Of a stretch of DNA of 64,000 nucleotides, positions 24,873-33,573 are shown piece by piece. The position numbers and the translations under genes are program-made. Under the pieces are notes generated by a model that saw nothing but the letters and a program-made list of their open reading frames with translations, did not search any database and was not told the DNA's origin. Source of the stretch: Modestobacter altitudinis (GTDB lineage: Bacteria > Actinomycetota > Actinomycetes > Mycobacteriales > Geodermatophilaceae); contig NZ_SJEW01000007.1 of the NCBI RefSeq assembly GCF_005930475.1, positions 40,213 to 104,212 of the forward strand, read 5' to 3'. Positions within the stretch are counted from its first letter, which is position 1. Each line of letters starts with the position of its first letter.

Positions 24873-26018
24873 TCATGCGGCTGCGCGTGGTGGCTGGGTC
24901 GGCAGCTGGACGGTGATCCGTAGTCCGCCGGCGGGACGCGGCACGATGTCGAGGGACCCGCCGTGCACCCGGGTGATGCTCGAGACGATCGCCAGGCCGA
25001 GGCCGACACCGGCGTGGTCGGTGCGGATGCGATCGGTTCCCCGCTGGAACGGTTCGGGGAGCGTCGCGACCAGCTCCGGGGTGAGGACGTCGCCGGTGTT
25101 CTCGACGGTGAGCACCGCGGTGCCGGGACCGACGGCGGTGGTGACCCGGACGGTGCCGTGCTCGGGGACGTTGTGGACGATGGCGTTGTGCAGGAGGTTC
25201 GTCGTCAGCTGCAGCAGCAGCGTGGGCGAGCCGACGACGGGGGTGAGGTCGGCGCAGGAGTCGATGGTGACCCCGCGCGCCTCGGCCAGCGGGAGGAGCG
25301 TCTCGGTGGCCTCCTCCACCAGCAGGGACAGGTCGACCGGTTCCCGGGTGAACGCCCCCTGGTCGGCGCGGCTGAGCACGAGCAGCGCCTCGGTGAGGTC
25401 GATCGCCCGCGCGTTGACGGCGTGCAGGCGGTCGAGGAGCTCGCCGGGGTCCCGGGGCGGGTCGTGGCGGGCCACCTCCAGGAGCGTCTGGGTGATCGCC
25501 AGCGGGGTGCGCAGCTCGTGGGAGGCGTTGGCTGCGAACCGCTGCTGCTCGGCGAGGTGTCCCTCGAGCCGGGCGAGCATGGCGTCGAAGCTGTCGGCGA
25601 GTTCGCGGAACTCGTCGCGGCGGCCCGGTAGCCGCACCCGGTGGGACAGCGACCCGTCCGCGGCCAGCCGGGTGGCCTGGGTGATGCGGGTCAGCGGCGC
25701 GAGCATGCGGCCGGCGAGGAGCCACCCGCCCAGCAGGCCGAGGGCCAGCAGGAGGGCCAGCATCGCGGCTGCCTTGGGGACGAAGGCGCGCTGGAGGTCG
25801 GAGCGGTTGGGCACGAACTCCGCCGGCCGCCCGACGCCGGCGTCCGGCCCCGGCACGCCCTGGGCGGATCGGATCACCTCGGGCACGTAGCGCAGCAGGA
25901 ACACCCACACCACGGCGAGGAGCAGGCCGCCGGCGAGCACGAGGAACCCGGCGTAGCTGAGGGTGAGCCGCAGCCGGACGCTCGTCCCGGGCGCCCGGTG
26001 CACCGCCTCCTCACCCAC
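24873..26018 (-). CDS. Sensor histidine kinase of a VanS/CpxA-like two-component system
   Basis: About 382 residues with two membrane helices (LSYAGFLVLAGGLLLAVVWVF; AAAMLALLLALGLLGGWLL) flanking an extracytoplasmic segment of about 50 residues, a HAMP domain, then HisKA with the phosphoacceptor in ASHELRTPLAITQ (about His167) and a HATPase domain (NLLHNAIVHN, VENTGD, GVGLGLAIV). The start is ambiguous: GTG at 26018 (used) overlaps the regulator gene by eight bases; GTG at 26003 lies after AGGAGG but only two bases away. It phosphorylates the regulator encoded upstream. Association with a VanY-like carboxypeptidase suggests sensing of cell-wall state. Confidence 0.88.
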   Translation of the reverse strand: MGEEAVHRAPGTSVRLRLTLSYAGFLVLAGGLLLAVVWVFLLRYVPEVIRSAQGVPGPDAGVGRPAEFVPNRSDLQRAFVPKAAAMLALLLALGLLGGWLLAGRMLAPLTRITQATRLAADGSLSHRVRLPGRRDEFRELADSFDAMLARLEGHLAEQQRFAANASHELRTPLAITQTLLEVARHDPPRDPGELLDRLHAVNARAIDLTEALLVLSRADQGAFTREPVDLSLLVEEATETLLPLAEARGVTIDSCADLTPVVGSPTLLLQLTTNLLHNAIVHNVPEHGTVRVTTAVGPGTAVLTVENTGDVLTPELVATLPEPFQRGTDRIRTDHAGVGLGLAIVSSITRVHGGSLDIVPRPAGGLRITVQLPTQPPRAAA

Positions 26019-26697
26019 GCCCACGTCCGGTGCCCGGGGCCGTGTCGATGCGGTAGCCGACGCCGGCCACGGTCGCGATGACCCAGGGCTCGCCGAGCCG
26101 CTTGCGCAGCGCCGAGACCGTGATGCGCACGGCGTTGGTGAAGGGGTCCGCGTTCTCGTCCCACGCGCGGGCCAGCAGGTCCTCGGCGCTGACCACACCG
26201 CCCTCGGCCGCCACGAGGACGTCGAGCACGGCGAACTGCTTGCGGGTCAGCGCGACGTACCGGCCGTCCCGGAAGACCTCGCGGCGGAACGGGTCGACGC
26301 GCAGGCCGGCGATCTCCCGCACGGGTGGTCTGCTGTGGGCGCGCCGGCGGTCCAGTGCCCGGAGCCGGAGGACCAGCTCCCGCAGCTCGAAGGGCTTGGT
26401 GAGGTAGTCGTCGGCGCCCAGCTCGAACCCGGAGGCCTTGTCGTCGAGCCGGTCGGCAGCGGTGAGCATCAGGATCGGCATGCCGCTGCCGGAGGCGACG
26501 ATGCTCTCGGCGATCTGGTCACCGGAGGGACCGGGGACGTCCCGGTCGAGCACGGCGATGTCGTAGGCGTTCGTGGCCAGCAGTTCCAGGGCGGCGTCGC
26601 CGTCACCGGCGATGTCGGCCGCGATCGCCGCCAGGCGCAGGCCGTCGCGGATGGCCTCCGCCAGGAAGGGCTCGTCCTCGACGACCAGCACGCGCAC
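26011..26697 (-). CDS. OmpR/PhoB-type response regulator
   Basis: A 228-residue regulator: receiver domain 1-115 with acidic pocket E7/D8, phosphoacceptor Asp51 (VLDRDVPGPSG), Thr in MLTAAD and Lys in YLTKPF; then a winged-helix DNA-binding domain (LRVDPFRREVF, LTRKQFAVLDVLVAAEGGVVSAEDLL, VGYRIDT). It starts at GTG 26697 and overlaps the kinase gene. It is divergent from the carboxypeptidase gene, and the 86-base region between holds two small palindromes, so the carboxypeptidase is a likely target. Confidence 0.93.
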   Translation of the reverse strand: MRVLVVEDEPFLAEAIRDGLRLAAIAADIAGDGDAALELLATNAYDIAVLDRDVPGPSGDQIAESIVASGSGMPILMLTAADRLDDKASGFELGADDYLTKPFELRELVLRLRALDRRRAHSRPPVREIAGLRVDPFRREVFRDGRYVALTRKQFAVLDVLVAAEGGVVSAEDLLARAWDENADPFTNAVRITVSALRKRLGEPWVIATVAGVGYRIDTAPGTGRGRG

Positions 26698-26719
26698 GCT
26701 GCGATGCTACGAGCGGGTG

Positions 26720-26767
26720 CATATCGCCAGGATATGGACGAGCGCGAACGCGCTGGCAACACCAGCG
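26720..26767. promoter_or_regulatory. Two palindromes between regulator and carboxypeptidase genes
   Basis: CATATC-GCCAG-GATATG (26720-26736) and CGCTGG-CAACA-CCAGCG (26751-26767) each have 6-bp perfect arms and a 5-base spacer, and their centres are 31 bases apart, about three helical turns. They lie in the only non-coding space between the divergent genes and are candidates for the regulator's binding sites or the paired promoters. Confidence 0.45.
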
Positions 26768-26783
26768 TGCCTTGACTCCCGGC

Positions 26784-27425
26784 ATGAGCCCGAGCAGATC
26801 AGCACGAAGGACGACCCGGCGGAGTCCCCGGGTCCTCGCCGCCACCGTCCTCCTGGTGGTCGTCGCGGCGGCCGCGGTGGCCCTCACCGACCAGGCCCCG
26901 GCGCCCCCGACGCGTCCGGCCCTGTCGGCGGCGGCCGGGTCGCCCCCCGACGTCCTCGGCCGGGAGGACCGTGCGCCGGTCGGCGAGGCCGACGGTGTCC
27001 TCCCCGCCGGCGCGACGGTCTCCGACGACGACCTGCCGGGGGTGGCCCACCTCGATCCGGCCCTGCTCGGCGCGCTGCGCCGGGCAGCGGCGGACGCCGG
27101 CATGGAGTTCCGCGTCACCAGTGGCTGGCGTTCCCCGGAGTACCAGGAGCAGCTGCTCCGTGAGGCGGTTGCCGAGCACGGGTCCGAGGAGGAGGCCGCG
27201 CGGTGGGTGGCCACCGCCGAGACCTCTGCGCACGTGTCGGGGGACGCGGTCGACATCGGACCCGCCGAGGCCACGGCGTGGCTGTCGGAGAACGGCGCCG
27301 AGCACGGGTTGTGCCAGGTCTACGCCAACGAGCCCTGGCACTACGAACTGCGCCCCGAGGCGATCGGTGACCACTGCCCGCGGATGTACGACGACCCCAC
27401 CCAGGACCCGAGGACGCACCGGTGA
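26784..27425 (+). CDS. D-alanyl-D-alanine carboxypeptidase, VanY/M15B family
   Basis: A 213-residue protein with an N-terminal membrane anchor (VLAATVLLVVVAAAAVAL) and an exported M15B domain. The zinc and catalytic motifs are SAHVSGDAVDIG (SxHxxGxAxD) and EPWHYEL (WHxE/H), with the substrate-binding TSGWRSPEYQEQLL upstream. It trims the terminal D-Ala from peptidoglycan stems. ATG at 26784 was preferred over an in-frame TTG at 26772. The divergent two-component system makes it a plausible regulated cell-wall enzyme; no vanHAX genes are present, so glycopeptide resistance is not implied. Confidence 0.9.
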   Translation: MSPSRSARRTTRRSPRVLAATVLLVVVAAAAVALTDQAPAPPTRPALSAAAGSPPDVLGREDRAPVGEADGVLPAGATVSDDDLPGVAHLDPALLGALRRAAADAGMEFRVTSGWRSPEYQEQLLREAVAEHGSEEEAARWVATAETSAHVSGDAVDIGPAEATAWLSENGAEHGLCQVYANEPWHYELRPEAIGDHCPRMYDDPTQDPRTHR

Positions 27426-27443
27426 CCGGACGGCGTGAGCGGC

Positions 27444-28871
27444 TCACACACCCGGGTCGCAGGGGACGGTGCCCCGCGCCACGGCATCGACCAGGCGCTG
27501 GTGGTCGGCCTCGGTCTGGTCGGCGTACCTGCGGGCGAAGGCGCAGAGGGCGCGGTCCACCTTGTCCGACCTGCCCAGGTAGCCGGCGATCATCGAGGCG
27601 CCGCTGGTGCGCGCGTGGCCCTTGGCCAGCAGCTGGCCGCAGATCCCCGCGTAGTCGGCGAGCGCGCGGGGGTCGATCGCGTCCAGGGCGACACTGCCCT
27701 TCATGTTCCGGAACTGGCGCACGTAGTACTGCCGGCTCCCCACACTCGTCCAGCCGAGCAGGGGGTCGCTCACGGTCTGCAGTGCCTGCTGGTACTCCAC
27801 CACCCGCTCGCCCTGGTGGGCGTGCCAGGCCTGGTCGCCGTGCACGAAGGGGGCGACGACGGAACGTCTGGCCTGCTTGAGCTGGAGGAACAGCACGTCC
27901 TCCGGGTCGGACCCCTCGCACAGGACGACGTAGGCCCGCAGGCCCACGCTGCCCACGCCGACCACCTTGTGGGCGATGTCGACGATGGAGTACCCGCCCA
28001 GGATCCGGCGCCAGTGCGGGGCGAGCGTCGCCAGGTACCCGTCCAGCGCCGCGGCCAGCTGGTCCGCCTCGGCGGCGTCCACCCGGGTGATCAGCGGTGG
28101 CTCCTCGACGATGCGCCGCCGTCCCTCGTGCTGCTCGGTGAAGCGGGGGAGCGCCCGGTCGCTCGTCCGGGAGCGGGCCTTCCTCGCGGCCCGGTCCAGC
28201 TCCTGGCGCAGGGCGTCGTCGGACGCTGCGGTCTGGAGCCGGTCGAGGTCCAGGCGCTGGAACGAGCGCCAGAGCAGCGGCTGGTCCGACAGCTCCCACA
28301 GCTGCCGGCGGTAGGAGGCCACGCAGGAGCTCGCCGCGTCGGCGCAGGAGTCCTCGCTCATGGCGTTCTGCCGCCCGGCGACCCAGACGCTCGCCACGAG
28401 GCGACGCAGGTCCCACTCCCAGCTGCCCGGGTGGGCCTCGTCGAAGTCGTTGAGGTCGAGCACGAGCTCCTGCTCGGGAGAGCCGTAGAAGCCGATGTTC
28501 CCCACGTGCGCGTCGCCGCAGATGATCGGGGTGATGCCGGTGGCCGGCAGCGTCGCGAAGTCCTCGGCCATCACCACGGCGGCCCCGCGCAGGAACCCGT
28601 ACGGCGAGGCGGTCATCCGCCCGACCCGCACGGGCACCAGCCAGCTGATCCGGCCCTCGTGCGACTCCGCGAGCAGGTCCAGCACGTCGCGCCGGTCGGC
28701 CGGAGGGCTCCACTGCGACAGCGACGACCGCGGCACCTGCTGCCGCAGGCTGCGGCCGAGGGCGTACCGCTCCGCGCGGGGGGTGCTCCGGGTCCGCAGG
28801 GAGCCGTAGGACTGGCCGTCGGCGGCGGCCAGCACCGTCGGGGTGGTGCCGTGCGGGCGGACGTGTGCCAT
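27444..28871 (-). CDS. DUF2252 family protein
   Basis: A 475-residue soluble protein. The segments MTASPYGFLRGAAVVMAEDF, IICGDAHVGNIGFYGSPEQ, DLNDFDEAHPGSWEWDLRRLVAS and KVVGVGSVGLRAYVVLCEG are the fixed landmarks of DUF2252. GDAHxxN and the DFDE pair resemble the catalytic and metal-binding motifs of the aminoglycoside-phosphotransferase-like kinase fold, so a small-molecule kinase is plausible, but the family has no established activity that I know. ATG at 28871 is the start. It converges on the carboxypeptidase gene. Confidence 0.92.
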   Translation of the reverse strand: MAHVRPHGTTPTVLAAADGQSYGSLRTRSTPRAERYALGRSLRQQVPRSSLSQWSPPADRRDVLDLLAESHEGRISWLVPVRVGRMTASPYGFLRGAAVVMAEDFATLPATGITPIICGDAHVGNIGFYGSPEQELVLDLNDFDEAHPGSWEWDLRRLVASVWVAGRQNAMSEDSCADAASSCVASYRRQLWELSDQPLLWRSFQRLDLDRLQTAASDDALRQELDRAARKARSRTSDRALPRFTEQHEGRRRIVEEPPLITRVDAAEADQLAAALDGYLATLAPHWRRILGGYSIVDIAHKVVGVGSVGLRAYVVLCEGSDPEDVLFLQLKQARRSVVAPFVHGDQAWHAHQGERVVEYQQALQTVSDPLLGWTSVGSRQYYVRQFRNMKGSVALDAIDPRALADYAGICGQLLAKGHARTSGASMIAGYLGRSDKVDRALCAFARRYADQTEADHQRLVDAVARGTVPCDPGV

Positions 28872-29151
28872 CTCGACCTCCCGGCGGCCCCGTGCGCTGC
28901 GGTCGATCCTGGCACGGCCGTCGGTGCAGCGGCATCGCCCCGACCCGTGGGGTCGCCACCGGGAGGACGTGGCCGCGCCCGCGCCGTCAGCAGCTCCTCA
29001 CCGTCCGCAGTCACCCGGCCGGGCGGGCGCACCGGCTCGCGCGGCGCGGTCGGCGGGCCGCGCTCCGCACGTACGGGGGGAGCCGAGCCGGTGGGACGCT
29101 CGGGTCAGGACGGGGACCCGTCCCGGTCTGGAGAGGGCGCGGTGGTCGCCG

Positions 29152-29772
29152 ATGTCCATGTCGCGGAGCGACTCCGGGGCGGCGGTGTCCCGGAGCCGCA
29201 GTGTCGTGGCCCTGGCCTGTCTCCTCCTGCTGCCCGGGTGCGCCGATGCGCAGCAGACCGGTGCAGCGCCTCCGACGGCGGACGCAGCGGTCGACTGGCT
29301 CAACACGACGTACTCGGTGACCTGCGACGGCATCGTCCCCGACGGCTTCCCCGCGACCGTCGTCGACGGGAGCGCGCGGGTCCCCGCCGACGGCAGCCGA
29401 CCCCCGTACTACGACCACTACGACGTCCGGGTCACGGCCACCGCCAGCGGTGACGTGGACGGCGACGGGGCGCCGGACAGCGCGGTCGTGCTCGACTGCT
29501 CGCCGCAGCCGTCCAACGGCATCGTGCAGGAGGTGCAGGTCCTCTCCTCGACCGGTCGCCTGCTGGGCACCCTCCCCAGCCCGCGCACGATGCCGGAGAA
29601 CGTGCAGCTGCCGCCGGTGTACGACCGGGCGGGGCTGTCGGTCCAGGACGGCGAGGTCGTCGCGGCGATGACGGCCTACGGGCCGGAGGACTTCCACGCC
29701 AGCGGCCCCTCCGTGCCGCTCACCGTGCGCTGGCGCTTCGACGGGCAGGGATTCGTCCGGGTCTCGTCGTGA
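29152..29772 (+). CDS. Secreted lipoprotein, hypothetical
   Basis: A 206-residue protein with a lipoprotein signal peptide: SRSRSVVALACLLLLPGCADA (lipobox LPGC). The mature part contains an EF-hand-like segment DVDGDGAPDSAVVLDCSPQPSNG, a motif common in extracellular actinobacterial proteins with an integrin/FG-GAP-like strand, and ends in a beta-rich tail (LTVRWRFDGQGFVRVSS). No family is recognised. The 280 bases upstream hold nothing clear. ATG at 29152 or 29158 may start it. Location is the outer face of the membrane. Confidence 0.78.
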   Translation: MSMSRSDSGAAVSRSRSVVALACLLLLPGCADAQQTGAAPPTADAAVDWLNTTYSVTCDGIVPDGFPATVVDGSARVPADGSRPPYYDHYDVRVTATASGDVDGDGAPDSAVVLDCSPQPSNGIVQEVQVLSSTGRLLGTLPSPRTMPENVQLPPVYDRAGLSVQDGEVVAAMTAYGPEDFHASGPSVPLTVRWRFDGQGFVRVSS

Positions 29773-29801
29773 CCGGGACCTGACGACGCCGGGGTCCTGC
29801 G

Positions 29802-31496
29802 TCAGTGCGGATCCGGCGCGCCGTCGGGATCGGTCCGCGGCGGCTCCGCGTGCCGCTGCTGGTCGTCGGCGAGGTGGTCGCTGACGACCCGTTCGGCGGC
29901 CGAGGAGGGGGCGGAGGAACCGGTGACCGCCGAGACGAACTGCGGCCCGCTCAGGGTGGCGAGCTCGGTGTCCTCGAGGGCGCGGACGGTCGCCGTCCGC
30001 GGGACCGCCCGCAGCAGTGCGATCTCACCGAAGGCGTCGCCGGGACCCAGCTGACGGATCTCCTGCCCGTCGTCGAGGACGGCCACGCGGCCGGACTCGA
30101 TGACGTAGAACCCGTCGCCGGGATCACCCTGCCGGAACACGTCGGTCTGCGCCGGGACCCGCGTCCTGCCCAGCCGCTGCGCCAGGCTCTCGATGACCGG
30201 GACGGACAGGAGACGGAACATGCCGACCCGGCGCAGCAGCACGATCCGGTCCCTCCGCACGCCGATGTCCGCATCGATCGCCCGGAGTGCTGCCCAGCGC
30301 GCCATGACGGCCACGGGCAGGATGCCGCCGATGGCGAGCAGCGCACCGGTGTCACCCAGCGCGGAGAGGACGAACGGGACCGCCAGGGAGCCGAGCGCGA
30401 CCGTCAGCGAGAACACCGCCTCGGTCAGGGCGAGCACGCGCGCCAGCGTCTGGTCGGGGACCAGCCGCTGCAGCAGCGTGAACCCGGTGACGTCGACGAG
30501 TGCGTTGGCGGCGCCGATGACCACGAACGCGCCGACCGCCACGGGGCTGCCCGTGAGCAGGCCGACCAGGACGATCGGCACACCCCACAGCGCGATCCCG
30601 GCACCGAACAGCGTGCCGAGCCGGGCGCTCCCCGCGGCGCCGATCGACGCCATCGCTGCAGCGAGGCCGCCCACCCCGAACGCGGCCCAGAGGACCCCGA
30701 CCCCCGGGCGCCCCAGGTCGGTGAGCTGCACGGCCACCACCACGGCCAGCACGGTGAGTGCGCCGCGGACCAGGCACTGCGCGCCGCCCAGCCCGATGAC
30801 CTCCAGCGCCCGACCGCGGCGGCGCAGTTCGCGCAGGCCCTCGACCACGTCGGCGACCACCCCGGACCGGTCGGGCGGCCCGTCGGCTGCCACCGGGCGG
30901 GGCGATTCGTACCGCAGCCCGGCAGCGAGCAGCCCGGCGGCGCCGGCCAGCAGGGCCACCGCGGCGAACGCGATCGCCGGGTCGTACGCCGCGATCAGCG
31001 CGGCCGCGGCGAGCGGGCCGACCAACGCGGCTGCCCCGTCGAGGACGGCCCGCACCGCGTTCACCCCGGTGAGCTCCTCCGGGGTGGTGCACAGCGTGGG
31101 GAACAGGGCTGCCAGGACCGGCCGGTAGGCGGCGTGGCAGACCGTCGACAGGGTCAGCAACGTGTACACCGCGGCCGGCTGGGCTGCAGCAGCCGCCGCC
31201 CCCGCTGCGGTGACCGCACGGAGCGCGCACGCGACCACCAGCAGCCGGCGACGCGAGACCCGGTCGGCCAGCGCGCCCAGCCAGGGGAGCGCGACCGTCG
31301 CCGGCAGCACCCGGAGGAACCCGACCAGACCCACGCCGGCCGCGCCGTCCTCGTCGAAGGCGTACACCGTCATCGCCGAGAGGAACAGGAACTCGCCGGT
31401 CCAGGCCAGCAGCGACGACGACTGCGCGAGCCGGAGGTTCCGGTTGCCGGTGACCGATGCCCACGCCTCGCGGTAGGAACCGCGCACGGCGCGCAC
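29802..31496 (-). CDS. MFS transporter fused to a C-terminal cyclic-nucleotide-binding domain
   Basis: A 564-residue protein. Residues about 1-400 are a 12-helix MFS_3-type permease (GALADRVSRRRLLVVACAL motif A). Residues about 420-525 form a cNMP-binding domain: VFRQGDPGDGFYVIESGRVAVL, then the phosphate-binding cassette FGEIALLRAVPRTATV, which keeps the Glu and Arg needed to hold cAMP or cGMP. A disordered tail follows. Ligand binding to the cytosolic domain could gate the transporter. The DUF2652 cyclase-like gene lies 91 bases upstream on the same strand, so the two are probably co-transcribed. The transported substrate is unknown. Confidence 0.9.
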   Translation of the reverse strand: MRAVRGSYREAWASVTGNRNLRLAQSSSLLAWTGEFLFLSAMTVYAFDEDGAAGVGLVGFLRVLPATVALPWLGALADRVSRRRLLVVACALRAVTAAGAAAAAAQPAAVYTLLTLSTVCHAAYRPVLAALFPTLCTTPEELTGVNAVRAVLDGAAALVGPLAAAALIAAYDPAIAFAAVALLAGAAGLLAAGLRYESPRPVAADGPPDRSGVVADVVEGLRELRRRGRALEVIGLGGAQCLVRGALTVLAVVVAVQLTDLGRPGVGVLWAAFGVGGLAAAMASIGAAGSARLGTLFGAGIALWGVPIVLVGLLTGSPVAVGAFVVIGAANALVDVTGFTLLQRLVPDQTLARVLALTEAVFSLTVALGSLAVPFVLSALGDTGALLAIGGILPVAVMARWAALRAIDADIGVRRDRIVLLRRVGMFRLLSVPVIESLAQRLGRTRVPAQTDVFRQGDPGDGFYVIESGRVAVLDDGQEIRQLGPGDAFGEIALLRAVPRTATVRALEDTELATLSGPQFVSAVTGSSAPSSAAERVVSDHLADDQQRHAEPPRTDPDGAPDPH

Positions 31497-31587
31497 GCTA
31501 ACAGCGGACTCGCGCGTCAGGCGCCGGTTCGGACCTGGCCTGCCAGGTCACCGTCCTCGCTCCGGAGGGGGCCCGATCGCGGAGGTC

Positions 31588-32307
31588 TCAGCCGGCCGGC
31601 GCGAGTGGGCGGGGGCGCCGGCGGGGGAGGACGTGCGGGAGGCCCCGGCCGACCATGTCGAAGGTGGCGCCGATGCGCAGCAGCAACGAGGGCTCTGGCA
31701 GAGCCATCAGCGGTGCCGCGATGTCCTGGACGTCGACGTAGAAGGTCTGCACCTGCCCGATGTCGTCGAGGTCCTGGGCGATCTCGTGGACCACCAGCTC
31801 GGTGGAGGTGCTGCCACCGTTGCGGAAGAGGTCGTCGGAGACGAGGAGGTACTCGGGCACCGTGACGGCGTTCTTGAGCAGCCGGTGGACGTAGATCACG
31901 TCCATGCCGACGAGCTTCTTCCGGCGCCTGATCGTCTGGGTGGCGACGTCCCCGACGTGCGCGACGAACTTCAGCGTCAGGGCGCTGGTCTGCGTGCAGC
32001 TCTGGCAGGGGCACATGTTGAGCTCGACGAGCCGGCGCTGGGTGTGGAACGCGCGGTGCATGGCGACGGCTGCCCGGGTGGCCGCGGCCAGCGTCGCGGC
32101 GCCGTCGAGCCCGTCGGCGTCCCGCGACAGGAAGGCCGCATCGCCCTCGATCTCGATCAGGTCGAAGTCGCGCGCGGCGTCGACGATCTTGTCGAGCAGG
32201 CGTCTCGTGGCCGCCTCCGCGTGCCCGAGCATGCTGCGGTGGAACTGCATGTACTCCGTGTAGCCGCCGATGTCGGCGATCAGGAGCAGCGCACGCCGGG
32301 TGGCCAT
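31588..32307 (-). CDS. DUF2652 protein, class III nucleotide-cyclase-like
   Basis: A 239-residue protein. ALLLIADIGGYTEYM (Asp12) and DLIEIEGDAAFL (Asp56) match the two metal-binding aspartate motifs of class III adenylyl/guanylyl cyclases, and LTLKFVAHVGDVATQ ... GMDVIYVHRLLKNA mirrors the LRIGIHxG and DVVNxAARL blocks, although the transition-state Asn position appears to be Ile. A CPCQSC cysteine cluster (about residues 97-102) interrupts the fold. Catalysis is therefore uncertain. Being upstream of a cNMP-binding transporter suggests a cyclic-nucleotide module. ATG at 32307. Confidence 0.8.
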   Translation of the reverse strand: MATRRALLLIADIGGYTEYMQFHRSMLGHAEAATRRLLDKIVDAARDFDLIEIEGDAAFLSRDADGLDGAATLAAATRAAVAMHRAFHTQRRLVELNMCPCQSCTQTSALTLKFVAHVGDVATQTIRRRKKLVGMDVIYVHRLLKNAVTVPEYLLVSDDLFRNGGSTSTELVVHEIAQDLDDIGQVQTFYVDVQDIAAPLMALPEPSLLLRIGATFDMVGRGLPHVLPRRRPRPLAPAG

Positions 32308-32388
32308 GGGCGGACACTAACGCGCTGCGCGGGCCGGGAGGCCGGTCCCGGGAGCGGTCACGCGTGGACGTGTGTGGGCGGCCTCACT

Positions 32389-32417
32389 GCTAGCAAGACG
32401 CTTGCTCCGGCTAGCAA
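32389..32417. repeat. Direct repeat GCTAGCAA x2 upstream of the collagen-like gene
   Basis: GCTAGCAA occurs at 32389-32396 and 32410-32417, exactly 21 bases apart (two helical turns). The first copy also forms a small hairpin, AGCAAG-ACG-CTTGCT (32392-32406). It lies 150 bases before the collagen-like gene, in the 260-base region divergent from DUF2652, a position suited to an activator site. Confidence 0.4.
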
Positions 32418-32567
32418 TGGGCATGCAGACTGGTGTCGGTCCCCGGACCGACGCACGGCCGGCACCGCGCTGCGGTGTCGATCGGTCCAAGCCAGTGGCC
32501 GAGACGATCTCCACCCAGGCAGCCGGTCCAGCGACCCTGCCCGCCGTCCATGAGAGGCCAGGTCCAC

Positions 32568-33509
32568 ATGGCACAGTCGAAGACCACTACGAACACCGAG
32601 ACCGTCGACGTTCCCGTCGACGTGACCGTCGAGCAGGGCGACCGCGGCCCCAAGGGCCCGACCGGTCCGGCAGGCGCCCCTGGCGAGCGCGGCGACAAGG
32701 GGCCTCAGGGTCCGGTCGGCGCAGCCGGCGAGCGCGGGGAGAAGGGTGCCCGCGGCCCGGCCGGCGCTGTCGGCGAGCAGGGCGACCGCGGCCCGACCGG
32801 TCCGGTCGGCCCGGTCGGTGAGCGCGGCCTCCAGGGTCCGATCGGTCTGCTGGGCGAGCAGGGCCTGCCGGGCGACAAGGGCCTGCAGGGGCCCGAGGGT
32901 GCGACCGGCCCGCAGGGCGAGCAGGGCCTCCCCGGCTCGACCGGTCGGCCCGGCGAGGTCGGTCCGCAGGGCCTGCCCGGTCTGCGCGGCGAGCAGGGCC
33001 AGCAGGGTCCGGCCGGCGAGCGGGGTCTGCCCGGCGAGCAGGGGCCGCTGGGCGAGCAGGGCCTCCGGGGCGCCCAGGGTCAGCGTGGCGTGATCGGTGA
33101 GACCGGCGAGCAGGGCCTGCGCGGTCTGCAGGGCATGCCGGGCGTGCTCGGTGAGCAGGGCGAGGCCGGCGTTCGCGGTCTGCAGGGGCCACAGGGCGTG
33201 CAGGGCCAGGCCGGCCCGGCCGGCCCGGTCGGCCTGCCCGGCGTGCAGGGTCCGCAGGGCGCCTCCGGTCCCGCCTGGCTGCACCAGCCCAGCACCGCTG
33301 AGCTCGCCGCCAAGGTCAAGCACGCCGCGCTGGACCTCTCGCCGCGCACCCTGCTCGACCCGCGGGTCGGCGTCCGCTACCTCACGACGCTGACGTCGCG
33401 GCTGGTCAAGCTGCAGGGCGGGCTCTTCCTGCGCGCCATCGTCGACACCGAGGCCGGGGCGGCCGAGCAGACGGTCTCCGATCGTTCCAACGTGCGCTCC
33501 ATCGCCTGA
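32568..33509 (+). CDS. Collagen-like Gly-X-Y repeat protein
   Basis: A 313-residue protein: a 23-residue Thr/Val-rich N-terminus without signal peptide, then 71 uninterrupted Gly-X-Y triplets (residues 24-236; many GEQ, GER, GLP, GPQ, GPV), then a 77-residue C-terminal domain ([21 protein letters not shown] ... [10 protein letters not shown]). Such a perfect tract should form a triple helix; the C-terminal part may trimerise or anchor it. Bacterial collagen-like proteins are usually exported or spore/capsid surface proteins, but no secretion signal or LPXTG is visible here. ATG at 32568 was chosen (AGAGGCCAGGTCCAC upstream); ATG 32550 is in frame. Confidence 0.9.
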   Translation: MAQSKTTTNTETVDVPVDVTVEQGDRGPKGPTGPAGAPGERGDKGPQGPVGAAGERGEKGARGPAGAVGEQGDRGPTGPVGPVGERGLQGPIGLLGEQGLPGDKGLQGPEGATGPQGEQGLPGSTGRPGEVGPQGLPGLRGEQGQQGPAGERGLPGEQGPLGEQGLRGAQGQRGVIGETGEQGLRGLQGMPGVLGEQGEAGVRGLQGPQGVQGQAGPAGPVGLPGVQGPQGASGPAWLHQPSTAELAAKVKHAALDLSPRTLLDPRVGVRYLTTLTSRLVKLQGGLFLRAIVDTEAGAAEQTVSDRSNVRSIA

Positions 33510-33523
33510 CAGCACTGAACGCA

Positions 33524-33567
33524 CGAAGGGCGCCTCGTACCGCTGAGTCGGAACGAGGCGCCCTTCG
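33524..33567 (+). terminator. Strong hairpin after the collagen-like gene
   Basis: CGAAGGGCGCCTCGT (33524-33538) and its exact complement ACGAGGCGCCCTTCG (33553-33567) form a perfect 15-bp stem with a 14-base loop. It begins 15 bases after the stop codon and ends 6 bases before the MFS gene. No T run follows, as is common for actinobacterial terminators. Confidence 0.85.
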
Positions 33568-33573
33568 CCGTCC

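Noticed and set aside
24873..27425. A vancomycin-resistance cluster
   Set aside because: VanH, VanA and VanX are absent; only a kinase, a regulator and a carboxypeptidase are present.
27435..27447. GTGAGC-G-GCTCAC as a terminator between convergent genes
   Set aside because: The single-base loop is sterically impossible without losing stem pairs, leaving a weak hairpin.
32640..33280. The repetitive collagen-coding DNA as a non-coding satellite or CRISPR
   Set aside because: The repeats are degenerate at DNA level but perfect as Gly-X-Y triplets in one frame with proper start, stop and terminator.
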